Shown here piece by piece: positions 16,417-24,816 of a stretch of DNA of 64,000 nt. The stretch is from Agromyces albus (GTDB lineage Bacteria > Actinomycetota > Actinomycetes > Actinomycetales > Microbacteriaceae). Position numbers and translations under genes: made by a program. Numbering within the stretch: the first letter of the stretch is position 1; every line of letters starts with the position of its first letter. Under the pieces are notes generated by a model. It searched no databases. It saw only the letters and a list, made by a program, of their open reading frames with translations, and was not told the origin of the DNA. Location: assembly GCF_030815405.1 (NCBI RefSeq), contig NZ_JAUSWX010000001.1:3410001-3474000 (forward strand). The letters run 5' to 3'.

Positions 16417-18279
16417 ATGGTCAGCTACGTCGCCCACGACCGCTCCGCGCTCCGCCGGGTGGCGCTCGGTCTCGCCGCCGCACTCGCGGCGGGAGCCGTC
16501 GCCACGGCCGCGCCGGCGTCCGCGCAGTCACTCGCCGCCCCGTCGACCGCCTCGACCGGTCGCCCGACGCCGCCGGCTCCGTCCACCTCGACCGGGTACG
16601 GGGGTGCCGTCTCGTCGGTGGATGCCTCGGCGAGTGCAGTCGGCCTCGAGGTGCTTCGCGAAGGCGGGAATGCAGCGGATGCCGCGGTCGCCACGGCCGC
16701 TGCGCTCGGGGTCACCGAGCCGTACAGCGCGGGCATCGGCGGCGGCGGATACTTCGTGTACTTCGATGCCGCGACGGGAGAGGTCACCACCATCGACGGA
16801 CGTGAGACGGCGCCGGCGACGATGCCGGCGGATGCGTTCATCGACCCGGCAACCGACCAGCCGTACCCGTTCGCGAACGCCGTGTCCTCGGGCCTCTCGG
16901 TCGGTGTGCCGGGCACACTCGCAACGTGGGAGGCCGCGCTCGACCGGTTCGGCACCGAGTCGCTTCGCGACATCCTGGAGCCGTCGATCCTCCTGGCGAC
17001 GAAGGGGTTCACCGTCGACCAGACGTTCCGGCAGCAGACGCTCGACAACAAGGCTCGATTCGCGGCCTTCCCCGACACGGCCGAGCTGTTCCTTCCCGAT
17101 GGGGATGCGCCGCAGGTCGGCTCGATCTTCAAGAATCTCGATCTCGCCGCGACCCTGCGCACCATCGCCCTCAAGGGCACCGACGAGTTCTACACCGGAC
17201 CGATCGCCGACGAGATCGCCGAACTCGTGCAGGAGCCGCGAAAGGATCCGGCCTCGCCGCTGCCCGCGCCGCCCGGCTTCATGACGGCGGACGACATCGC
17301 GGCATACGAGGTCCTCGAGCAGGCGCCGACCCACGTGGAGTACCGCGGGCTCGACGTCTACGGCATGGCCCCGTCGTCGTCGGGCGGCACGACGGTCGGC
17401 GAGTCCCTGAACATCCTCGAGAACTACGACCTCTCAGCCGACGACATCGGGCAGAGCCTGCACTTGTACCTCGAGGCCACGGCTCACGCCTTCGCCGATC
17501 GCAACGCGTACGTCGGCGACCCGGCATTCGTCGACGTGCCGACCGAGACCCTGCTCAGCCAGGACTTCGCCGACGCCCGCGCCTGCGAGATCGATCCGGC
17601 CCAGGCCTCGACGAGGCCGGTTCCCCCCGGCGATCTGGATGCCGCCGGCTGCGCCGCGGTCGCGCTCGAGGAGCGCGAGGACACCGAGAACGTCTCGACC
17701 ACGCACCTCTCGGTCGTCGACCAGTGGGGCAACGCGGTTGCGTACACGCTCACGATCGAGCAGACCGGCGGGTCGGGCATGACGCTGCCGGGGCGGGGAT
17801 TCCTCCTGAACAACGAGCTGACCGACTTCAGCTTCCTCCCGAGCGAGACGGACCCGAACCGCGTCGAGCCAGGCAAGCGCCCGCGGTCGTCGATGTCGCC
17901 GACGATCGTGCTCGAAGACGGCGCCGTGCGCTTCGTGGTCGGTTCGCCGGGCGGATCCACGATCATCACGACCGTGGTGCAGATCCTCATGAACCGGATC
18001 GACCTCGGCATGACGCTGCCCGAAGCGGTCGCCGCGCCGCGAGCCGCGCAACGGAACACCGCGGCGACGACGGCCGAGCCCGAGTTCATCGCCGCCTACC
18101 AGGAGGTGCTCACGCCGTACGGGCAGGTGCTCGTACCGTCGGGCGACCAGTTCACCTCGGCCGCGCAGATCGGGGCCGCCGCCGCGATCGAGGTCGATTC
18201 GAGCGGGCTCATGACCGCCGCAGCCGAACCCGTACGCCGTGGCGGGGGCACTGGGCTGGTCGTCGAGCCCGCAGACTGA
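16417..18279 (+). CDS. ggt: Gamma-glutamyltransferase, secreted
   Basis: 620-residue precursor with a Sec signal peptide (ALGLAAALAAGAVATAAPASA, about residues 14-36). The enzyme removes the gamma-glutamyl group from glutathione or similar peptides and transfers it to water or an acceptor, outside the membrane. The autocatalytic nucleophile is T428 in the NVSTTHLSVVDQWGN motif; processing before it gives large and small subunits. GKRPRSSMSPTIV and the oxyanion GSPGGSTIITT are intact, as is the large-subunit REGGNAADAAVA motif. GGGGGG stands 6 nt before ATG 16417. Actinobacteria of this family use mycothiol rather than glutathione, so peptide or poly-glutamate scavenging is a likely role. Confidence 0.95.
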   Translation: MVSYVAHDRSALRRVALGLAAALAAGAVATAAPASAQSLAAPSTASTGRPTPPAPSTSTGYGGAVSSVDASASAVGLEVLREGGNAADAAVATAAALGVTEPYSAGIGGGGYFVYFDAATGEVTTIDGRETAPATMPADAFIDPATDQPYPFANAVSSGLSVGVPGTLATWEAALDRFGTESLRDILEPSILLATKGFTVDQTFRQQTLDNKARFAAFPDTAELFLPDGDAPQVGSIFKNLDLAATLRTIALKGTDEFYTGPIADEIAELVQEPRKDPASPLPAPPGFMTADDIAAYEVLEQAPTHVEYRGLDVYGMAPSSSGGTTVGESLNILENYDLSADDIGQSLHLYLEATAHAFADRNAYVGDPAFVDVPTETLLSQDFADARACEIDPAQASTRPVPPGDLDAAGCAAVALEEREDTENVSTTHLSVVDQWGNAVAYTLTIEQTGGSGMTLPGRGFLLNNELTDFSFLPSETDPNRVEPGKRPRSSMSPTIVLEDGAVRFVVGSPGGSTIITTVVQILMNRIDLGMTLPEAVAAPRAAQRNTAATTAEPEFIAAYQEVLTPYGQVLVPSGDQFTSAAQIGAAAAIEVDSSGLMTAAAEPVRRGGGTGLVVEPAD

Positions 18280-18298
18280 CCGATCGCGGCAGCGGCCC

Positions 18299-19336
18299 CT
18301 ACAACCACCGGCGGCGTTTGAATATCAGGTAGACGATCACATCGATGGTCACGATCACGGCGCCGACCACGATCCAGCCGTACTCGAATTGCACGAATGG
18401 GAGGTTCTTGAAGTTCATCCCCCAGAGCCCCGCCATGACCGTGGGCACGGCGAGGAGCGCGGCGATCGCCGAGATCGTTCGCATGTCCTGGTTCTGGCGG
18501 GCGGCGACGTTGTTCTCATGGCTCGAGAGCACGGCGTCGAGCGCCCTCGACTGGTTGTTGATCAATGCGACGGTGCCCGCGGTGTCGTCGAGCAGGTCGT
18601 GGAGGTAGGGGACGATGAGGTTCTTGCCGAGTTTCGTCTCCTCGAGGTGATCGGTGCTCTCCCGCAGAGCGGCGGCGATGCTCGAGACGGCACGGTCGAT
18701 GCGACCCATGTCCTTGCGAACCTTGTAGATGCGCCGGTGGTCCGTGTCGCCGGCGTCGCTGAAGACCTGCTCCTCGAGCTCCCCCAGGTACGCCTCGACA
18801 CTCGCGGCGGCCTTGGCATAGCCGTCGACGACATCCGCCATGATCGTGTACGCCGCGGCCATCGCGCCATCGTGGAGATCCTCCGGACCGTCTTCGAGCA
18901 GCTGCCGTAGGTCGGGCAGCCTCCCGCCGTTGCCGCGCTGCACGGTGAGCAACCACCCGTCGCCGATGTACAGGTACGTCTGGCCGAGCACCAGCTCGTC
19001 GGTCTCGGTGCTCTCCAGGACGTTCCACAGGAGCACGAAGAGATGCCCCTCGAACAGCTGCACCTTCGGCTGCTGGCGCCCCGAGACGACGTCGGCCGCG
19101 GCCACCGGATGGATGCCCAGGACCTTGCGCGCGTCGTCGACGGTCTGCTCGTCGGGATCCACCAGGTGCAGCCAGACGAAGCCGTGGCGGCTCTGGGCCT
19201 CGACCACCTCGTCGGGCACGCCCTCGAGTTCGACCCCCGACTGCCGCTCGATGACGCCGTCGACGATGAAGGTCTGCAGGCGCGGCGATGGGGCGGCGTT
19301 CTCGCCGCTGGGGTCCGGCCGGGTCGTACTGGCCAT
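18299..19336 (-). CDS. corA: CorA-family magnesium/cobalt transporter
   Basis: 345 residues. An N-terminal cytoplasmic domain and long helix (about 40-280) lead to two C-terminal membrane helices. The selectivity signature is present as LWGMNFKNLP after helix 1, followed by a second helix and a basic tail (FKRRRWL). CorA channels work as pentamers to admit Mg2+. The gene is convergent with ggt (19 bp apart). Start at ATG 19336 gives the usual length. Longer frames reach into fgd and are not real. Confidence 0.93.
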   Translation of the reverse strand: MASTTRPDPSGENAAPSPRLQTFIVDGVIERQSGVELEGVPDEVVEAQSRHGFVWLHLVDPDEQTVDDARKVLGIHPVAAADVVSGRQQPKVQLFEGHLFVLLWNVLESTETDELVLGQTYLYIGDGWLLTVQRGNGGRLPDLRQLLEDGPEDLHDGAMAAAYTIMADVVDGYAKAAASVEAYLGELEEQVFSDAGDTDHRRIYKVRKDMGRIDRAVSSIAAALRESTDHLEETKLGKNLIVPYLHDLLDDTAGTVALINNQSRALDAVLSSHENNVAARQNQDMRTISAIAALLAVPTVMAGLWGMNFKNLPFVQFEYGWIVVGAVIVTIDVIVYLIFKRRRWL

Positions 19337-19395
19337 GCTTGATGGTACGCCCGCCGGCATCGCGAGTGTCGGGAATGACGCCGTCGAAGCCGCCG

Positions 19396-20418
19396 TCAGG
19401 CGTCGAGCGCCCGCAGCCGCGGCGCCAGGTCGCGCTCGAACAGCTCGAGGAACCGGCGCTGGTCGTGGCCGGGCGCGTGGAACACGAGGTGGTTGAAGCC
19501 CGCGTCGACGTACTGCTTGATGTCGGCGACGACCGCGTCGGGGTCGGTGCCGACGATCCAGCGCTTCGCGATCTCCTCGATCGGCAGCGCGTCGGCCGCG
19601 CGCTCCATCTCGACGGGGTCGGTGATGTCGTGCTTCTGCTCCTTCGAGAGCGAGAGCGGCGACCAGAAGCGGGTGTTCTCGAGCGCGGCGTGCTCGGTCT
19701 CCTCGTACGAGAGCTTGATCTCGATCATGCGGTCGATCGCGTCGTACGAGCGGCCCGCGGCATCCGCCCCCTCCTTGACGGCGGGGATGAGCTGCTCGGT
19801 GTAGAGCTCCATGCCCTTGCCCGACGTGCAGATGAACCCGTCGCCCGCGCGGCCCGCGTACTTCGCGACGACCGGCCCGCCTGCCGCGATGTAGACCGGC
19901 ACGCCGCCCTCGGGGCGGTCGTAGATCGACGCGTCGTGCGTCGAGTAGTAGTCGCCCTCGAAGTTCACGCGATCGGCGGTCCAGAGCTCGCGCATGAGCC
20001 GGATCGACTCGCGCAGCCGCCCGAAGCGCTCCTTGAACTCGGGCCAGTCCTGCGCGCCCGCGCCGCGGAATCCCGTCGCGATCTCGTTGAGCGCCTCGCC
20101 CGTGCCGACGCCGAGGATGATGCGGCCGGGGTAGAGGCAGCCGAACGACGCGAACGCCTGCGCGAGCACGGCGGGGTTGTAGCGGAACGTCGGCGTCATC
20201 ACCGAGGTGCCGATGCGGATGTTCGAAGTGCGCTCGCCCACCGCGGCGATCCACGCCAGCGAGAAGGGCGCGTGCCCGCCCTCGTGCCGCCACGGCTGGA
20301 AGTGGTCGCTCGTGAACACCGACTCCATGCCGTGCCCTTCGGCCGCGACCGCGATCTCGACGAGCTCCCGGGGGGCGAACTGCTCGGCCGAGGCCTTGTA
20401 TCCGAGTGTGAGCGTCAT
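19396..20418 (-). CDS. fgd: F420-dependent glucose-6-phosphate dehydrogenase
   Basis: 340 residues, a luciferase-like (LLM) barrel nearly collinear with mycobacterial Fgd1. It shares the [17 protein letters not shown] start, [72 protein letters not shown] and [14 protein letters not shown]. It oxidises glucose-6-phosphate and reduces F420 to F420H2 in the cytoplasm, the main recharging step of the cofactor. It is the last gene of the fbiB-LLM-fbiD-fgd row and overlaps fbiD by ATGA. Assignment is very strong. Confidence 0.96.
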   Translation of the reverse strand: MTLTLGYKASAEQFAPRELVEIAVAAEGHGMESVFTSDHFQPWRHEGGHAPFSLAWIAAVGERTSNIRIGTSVMTPTFRYNPAVLAQAFASFGCLYPGRIILGVGTGEALNEIATGFRGAGAQDWPEFKERFGRLRESIRLMRELWTADRVNFEGDYYSTHDASIYDRPEGGVPVYIAAGGPVVAKYAGRAGDGFICTSGKGMELYTEQLIPAVKEGADAAGRSYDAIDRMIEIKLSYEETEHAALENTRFWSPLSLSKEQKHDITDPVEMERAADALPIEEIAKRWIVGTDPDAVVADIKQYVDAGFNHLVFHAPGHDQRRFLELFERDLAPRLRALDA

Positions 20419-21062
20419 GGTGTTCCCTTTCGGTCGGCGAGGCGCGCGACGGCTTCGGCGGTGTGGTCGCCCACTCCATGGTGCAGCACGGCTTCGAGTC
20501 CGTCGACGGTGTCGACGTCCCGGGCGAGGCCAGGGGCGGCGGATGCCTCGAGCTCGACGAACCCGGCCGCGACGTGCAGCGCCGCCGAACCGGGCCCGAA
20601 CCGCGGCTCGAACGGCACCCCGGCTGCAGCGGTCGCGAGCGTCGTGCCCGTGCCGTCGGCATCGCGGACGAAGGCAAGCGGATGCCGCGCCGCGGCCTCG
20701 AGCGCCGCGTCGAGCTCATCAGGATGCAGTCCCGGCAGGTCGCCGAGCAGCACGGCGACGGCGCTCGGCCCCATGGAACGTGCATGCGCGATACCGTGGC
20801 GGATCGCCGGCAGCAGGCCGCGCTCGGCCCCGGCCGGCTCGGCGAGGAACTCCGCTCCGTCGGCGAGGGAGGCGTCGTCGCCCACGACGATCACCCGCTC
20901 GACCGAGATGGCCGCGAGGGCGGCGGCGATCGTGTCGAGCGCGAACGCCCGGGCGAGCAGCGCGCGAGCGTCGTCGGCGAGCGCCGGCGAGAGTCGCGTC
21001 TTGCCGACGGCGGGCGCCTTGACGGGGATCACGACGGTCCAACGCGCGACAGTCGAGCTCAT
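20415..21062 (-). CDS. fbiD: FbiD/CofC: phospholactate or PEP guanylyltransferase
   Basis: 215 residues with a nucleotidyltransferase fold. It activates phosphoenolpyruvate or 2-phospholactate with GTP, giving the substrate of FbiA. Diagnostic parts are [17 protein letters not shown] (GTP-binding loop), [15 protein letters not shown] (metal-binding Asp), [13 protein letters not shown] and [17 protein letters not shown] overlaps on both sides join it to the LLM gene upstream and to fgd downstream. It is separated from its partner fbiA by about 12 kb. Confidence 0.94.
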   Translation of the reverse strand: MSSTVARWTVVIPVKAPAVGKTRLSPALADDARALLARAFALDTIAAALAAISVERVIVVGDDASLADGAEFLAEPAGAERGLLPAIRHGIAHARSMGPSAVAVLLGDLPGLHPDELDAALEAAARHPLAFVRDADGTGTTLATAAAGVPFEPRFGPGSAALHVAAGFVELEASAAPGLARDVDTVDGLEAVLHHGVGDHTAEAVARLADRKGTP

Positions 21063-22057
21063 GCGCGGAGCGCCGGCAGCACCTCGCGGCCGAAGACCTC
21101 GAGGAACTCGGCCTGGTTGCGGCCGACGTTGTGGAGGTAGACGCGGTCGAAGCCGAGGTCGAGGTGCCGCTGGATGTCGGCGCGATGCACGTCAGGATCG
21201 GCCGAGACGACCATCTGGCCCTCGAAGTCCTCCGCGCGCACCGTACGGGCGAGCTGCTCGAACTCGAACGGCGAGCGGATGTCGCTGCGTGCGAAGCGCA
21301 TGCCGCCGTTCGGCCATTCGACGAGGGCGTTGCGCATCGCCTCCTCGTCGGTCGCGGCCCAGGAGAGGTGCAGTTGCAGCACCTTCGGCATCTTGGAGGG
21401 GTCGCGCCCGCCCTCGCGCGCGCCCTCGGCGAAGCGAGTGAGGAGCGCGGCGAGCCGGTCGGTGGGCGCGCCCGTGGTGATGAGTCCGTCGACGTTGCGC
21501 CCCGCACGGCGAGCGGTCACGGGGCCGGATGCCGCGACGAAGATCTGGGGCGCGACCTTGGGCATCGTCCAGAGCCGCGTGGACTCCAGCTTGAAGTACT
21601 GGCCCGAATGGCGCACGTCGCGACCGGCGAGCGAGCCCGCGAAGAGCTTCTTGATCACGTCGACGGCCTCGAACATGCGATTGATGCGCTCGGGGGCCTC
21701 TGGCCAGTAGTGGCCGACGACGTGCTCGTTGAGCGCCTCGCCCGAGCCGATGCCGAGCCAGTGCCGGCCGGGGTAGAGCGCGCCGAGCGTCGCGCTCGCC
21801 TGGGCGACCATGGCCGGATGCCAGCGGAACGTCGGTGTCGTCACGCCGGGGCCGAGGTCGCCCGTGGTGCGCTCCCCGAGCGCGGCGAGCACGCTCCACA
21901 CGAACGACGACTGCCCCTGCGCCGGCAGCCACGGCTGGAAGTGATCGCTCGCCATGACGCCCGTGAAGCCGTGCGACTCGGCGAGCGCGGCGAGCGTCAC
22001 CGCTTCGGCGGGCGGGAACCGTTCGAGCATCGCGGCATAGCCGATGTGCACTGGCAT
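21059..22057 (-). CDS. LLM-class F420-dependent oxidoreductase (Fgd-like family)
   Basis: 332 residues, a paralogue of Fgd with the same barrel: VMASDHFQPWLPAQGQSSFVWS, GIGSGEALNEHVVG and IFVAASGPVTARRAGR. The phosphate-binding residues of true Fgd (around EQKHDITDP) are replaced, so the substrate is not glucose-6-phosphate. It probably uses F420H2 or F420 in a hydride transfer on an unknown small molecule. It overlaps fbiD by ATGA, which ties it to cofactor supply. The exact reaction is not predictable from sequence alone. Confidence 0.88.
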   Translation of the reverse strand: MPVHIGYAAMLERFPPAEAVTLAALAESHGFTGVMASDHFQPWLPAQGQSSFVWSVLAALGERTTGDLGPGVTTPTFRWHPAMVAQASATLGALYPGRHWLGIGSGEALNEHVVGHYWPEAPERINRMFEAVDVIKKLFAGSLAGRDVRHSGQYFKLESTRLWTMPKVAPQIFVAASGPVTARRAGRNVDGLITTGAPTDRLAALLTRFAEGAREGGRDPSKMPKVLQLHLSWAATDEEAMRNALVEWPNGGMRFARSDIRSPFEFEQLARTVRAEDFEGQMVVSADPDVHRADIQRHLDLGFDRVYLHNVGRNQAEFLEVFGREVLPALRA

Positions 22058-22091
22058 CCCCCTATCCTCCCGCGTTCGGCCCTCGCAATCT

Positions 22092-22238
22092 CCAGAATTC
22101 AGGAACCAGCCTGTCGGCTCTGTTCACAATTCAGGAACCCACCGGTCTCACCGGCCCGAGACGCGTGATTTCGCGCACCCGATCGGCCGATCGAGACGAC
22201 CCCTCCTGAATTCTGAAGGGCGAGCTCCTGAATTCTGG
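22092..22238. repeat. 147-bp element bounded by perfect 13-bp inverted repeats, with nested inner copies
   Basis: CCAGAATTCAGGA at 22092-22104 and its exact reverse complement at 22226-22238 flank the element. Inner copies lie at 22129-22140 (AATTCAGGAACC) and, inverted, 22204-22215 (TCCTGAATTCTG). The right end abuts the fbiB stop codon. The element is AT-richer than its surroundings. No open reading frame is inside. It may be a small non-autonomous element, a palindromic intergenic repeat or an RNA hairpin between fbiB and the LLM gene. Confidence 0.75.
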
Positions 22239-23057
22239 TCAGGCGGAATCGAGCGGACCCTCGGCTTGCGACTCGTCGAAGCCGTCGCGGTACCCCTCGT
22301 TGTACGCCTCATCGGCCCCGATGCGGAAGAGGTCGCGGTCGGCGGGGCGCTGGATGCTGCGCGCACCCGGCAGGTCGAGGTCGCCGACGAACCGGCCGAG
22401 TCCACGCACCACGGCGACCGGCACTCCCGAGCTCTTGCCCTTCACGAGCTCGCCCGCGCCCGCGATCTCGTCCGCGACGCACGGCATCGTGACGGCGAGC
22501 GGCTTGCCCGCGGCATCCGTCGACCCTCGAAGGTCCTCGAAGACGTGCACGCCGGCGGCGCCGATCGCGATATCGGTCTGACCCTCGCGCCACGGCCGGC
22601 CGAGGGTGTCGGAGAGGATGACGCCGACGGCAGCGCCCGTGAGCGCACGGATGCCGGTGGCGAGCGCTCGCGCCGAGGCATCCGGGTCGACCGGAAGCAG
22701 CAGCACCGTGCCGTCTGGGGCGTTGGACGCGTCGACGCCCGCCGCCGCGCCGATGATGCCCTGGCGGTTCTCGACGATGCGGGTGACGCCGCCCTCGAAG
22801 ACGCGCGTCGCGACGACGCGCACGGTCTCGTCGGTGATCGCCTGCTCGCGGTCGGCGGCCTGAACGAAGCGCCCTTCGGCCTTCGAGACGATCTTCGACG
22901 TGATGACGAGGATGTCGCCCTCGGCGAGATCGACCGCGTCGACGATGAGCGCGGCGAGGTCGTCGCCTCGCGTGATCTCGGGGAGCCCCTCGACGCCTTC
23001 GATGCTGAACTTCACGGCCACCCCCAGCTCGTCGATACTCCTCGATCTTGGCAGCAT
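22239..23057 (-). CDS. fbiB: CofE-type coenzyme F420-0:L-glutamate ligase (single-domain FbiB)
   Basis: 272 residues. Adds gamma-linked glutamates to F420-0 with GTP. Motifs: [57 protein letters not shown] and [24 protein letters not shown]. It matches only the N-terminal half of mycobacterial FbiB; the C-terminal FMN/nitroreductase-like domain is absent. ATG 23057 has AGGGG at good distance, but GTGs at 23021 or 23015 fit the family start ([14 protein letters not shown]) as well. It heads the minus-strand F420 gene row, separated from the next gene by the inverted-repeat element. Confidence 0.92.
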   Translation of the reverse strand: MLPRSRSIDELGVAVKFSIEGVEGLPEITRGDDLAALIVDAVDLAEGDILVITSKIVSKAEGRFVQAADREQAITDETVRVVATRVFEGGVTRIVENRQGIIGAAAGVDASNAPDGTVLLLPVDPDASARALATGIRALTGAAVGVILSDTLGRPWREGQTDIAIGAAGVHVFEDLRGSTDAAGKPLAVTMPCVADEIAGAGELVKGKSSGVPVAVVRGLGRFVGDLDLPGARSIQRPADRDLFRIGADEAYNEGYRDGFDESQAEGPLDSA

Positions 23058-23070
23058 CCGTGCGCCCCTG

Positions 23071-23111
23071 CCAGAATGCGGTTGCGGGCCCGCCAGAATG
23101 CGATCGCGGGC
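23071..23111. repeat. Two 19-bp direct repeats upstream of the DUF6328 gene
   Basis: CCAGAATGCGGTTGCGGGC (23071-23089) and CCAGAATGCGATCGCGGGC (23093-23111) differ at two positions and are 22 bp apart start to start. They lie in the divergent region between fbiB and the DUF6328 gene. Two helical turns of spacing would suit a regulator binding both copies on one face. Confidence 0.55.
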
Positions 23112-23200
23112 GGTGGATCCCGCGACGATGGAGGCTGGCGCGTTCCACGATTGCGCGCAAGGGCTTGAACCTGTCTCCCTCCTCGTGGCTACGATCGAGC

Positions 23201-23815
23201 ATGAACCGTCGCCACGCCAGGCCCGAGGTCGGCCCCGTCGGCACCAGTGGCCGCGTCGATCCCGCGAACCGCGTGAATCACCGCGCCGACGACGGACGCA
23301 ATGAGACGCCCAACGAGCGCAGCGACCGCAACTGGAACGACATCCTCCAGGAGCTGCGCGTGGCGCTCACCGGCACGCAGCTCATCGGCGGCTTCCTGCT
23401 CGCCGTGGCGTTCCAGCCGCGGTTCGAGGAGCTCGACGCCTACCAGCTCACGCTCTACCTCGTGCTCGTCGCCCTCGCCGGGCTCGCGACGGTGATCGGG
23501 CTGGCCCCGGTCACGCTGCACCGCACGTTGTTCCGGCGGCAGGCGAAGGAACGAGTCGTGCGCACCGGCAACCGGCTGCTCATCGCCGACCTCGCCGTGG
23601 TCGCTCTGCTCGTCATCGGCGTGACGAGCCTCGTCTTCGACTTCGCCCTCAGCCGGATCGCCGGCTTCGTGGCGCTCGGCATCGGTGCCGTCATCCTCGC
23701 GGCCCTCTGGCTCGTGCTGCCGCGCCTGCAGGCCGCAGAGGTCGGCGACGACGCGGACGTGGTCGACGCGGCCGCCGGCGTGCGGAATGCCGGCGACGCG
23801 GCCGCCGGCGACTGA
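23201..23815 (+). CDS. DUF6328 family membrane protein
   Basis: 204 residues. After a charged cytoplasmic N-terminus (about 45 residues) comes the DUF6328 pattern [20 protein letters not shown], with four hydrophobic segments (about 60-80, 92-112, 135-155, 163-180). The C-terminal tail repeats GDAAAG. No function is known for the family. The ATG at 23201 is the first Met before the conserved part and lies about 140 bp from the divergent fbiB. Confidence 0.8.
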   Translation: MNRRHARPEVGPVGTSGRVDPANRVNHRADDGRNETPNERSDRNWNDILQELRVALTGTQLIGGFLLAVAFQPRFEELDAYQLTLYLVLVALAGLATVIGLAPVTLHRTLFRRQAKERVVRTGNRLLIADLAVVALLVIGVTSLVFDFALSRIAGFVALGIGAVILAALWLVLPRLQAAEVGDDADVVDAAAGVRNAGDAAAGD

Positions 23816-23865
23816 CGCTCACCGACAGCACCTGCCCTGTCGCCCGGCCGTCCTAGGCTTGGTCC

Positions 23866-24705
23866 ATGCGCATCGCCACCTGGAACGTCAACTCGATCCG
23901 CACCCGCTTCAGCCGTGTCGTCGACTGGATGGTGCGCGAAGACGTCGACGTGCTCGCGATGCAGGAAATCAAGTGCACTCCCGAGCAGTTCCCGGCGGCG
24001 GCGTTCGAGGAGGCGGGCTACGAGCTCGCGATCCATGGCTTCAGTCAGTGGAACGGCGTGGCGATCGCGAGTCGCTCGCCCATCCTCGACGTGGCCACGA
24101 GCTTCCCCGGCATGCCCGGCTTCCTGAAGGGCGAGGAGGGCCCCGACCTGCCGAAGGAAGCGCGAGCCATGGGGGCGACCGTCGACGGCGTGCGCATCTG
24201 GAGCCTCTACGTGCCCAACGGCCGTTCGCTCGGCGACCCGCACTACACCTACAAGCTCGACTGGCTCGCGGCCCTCACCGAGCACACCCGAGCCGAGACC
24301 TCCTCACGGCCCGAGCTGCCGTTCGTGCTCATGGGCGACTTCAACATCGCGCCCTTCGACCAGGACAACGGCGACCCGGCCGTCGTCGAGGGCGTCACGA
24401 CGCACGTGTCGCCGCCCGAGCGGCAGGCCTTCTTCAACCTCGAGAACGCCGGCGTCACCGATGTGGTGCGCCCGCGCATCCCCGAGGGCTACACCTATTG
24501 GGACTACAAGCAGCTGAAGTTCCCGCGCAACGAGGGGCTCCGCATCGACTTCATCCTCGGCTCGGCGAAGTTCGCAGAAGCGGTGACGGATGCCTCCATC
24601 CACCGCAATGAGCGCAAGGGTGACGTGCCGTCCGACCACGTGCCCGTGCTCGTCGAGGTCGCCCTCTCCGAAGATGCCGATGACCTCCCGATGATCTTCG
24701 GCTGA
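23866..24705 (+). CDS. xthA: Exodeoxyribonuclease III (AP endonuclease)
   Basis: 279 residues of the exonuclease-endonuclease-phosphatase fold. It cleaves DNA at abasic sites and trims 3' ends in base-excision repair. Catalytic motifs are present: WNVNSIR at the start, the metal-binding Glu in MQEIK, YVPNGRSLGDPHY, GDFNIAPFD, LRIDFILGS and the C-terminal catalytic SDHVPV. It stands as a single gene with its own short upstream region. Confidence 0.95.
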   Translation: MRIATWNVNSIRTRFSRVVDWMVREDVDVLAMQEIKCTPEQFPAAAFEEAGYELAIHGFSQWNGVAIASRSPILDVATSFPGMPGFLKGEEGPDLPKEARAMGATVDGVRIWSLYVPNGRSLGDPHYTYKLDWLAALTEHTRAETSSRPELPFVLMGDFNIAPFDQDNGDPAVVEGVTTHVSPPERQAFFNLENAGVTDVVRPRIPEGYTYWDYKQLKFPRNEGLRIDFILGSAKFAEAVTDASIHRNERKGDVPSDHVPVLVEVALSEDADDLPMIFG

Positions 24706-24816
24706 CCTTCGACAGACATCCGGCTGACAGGTCGGCGTAATACCGCACCTCGGCTCCACAGCCAACCCCGGTCGTGAAACGGAGCTCTTTCAGGCGGGGC
24801 GGGTACCCTCGAAGAT

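Noticed and set aside
22092..22238. Insertion sequence
   Set aside because: Only 147 bp, no transposase and no clear target duplication; listed as a repeat element instead.
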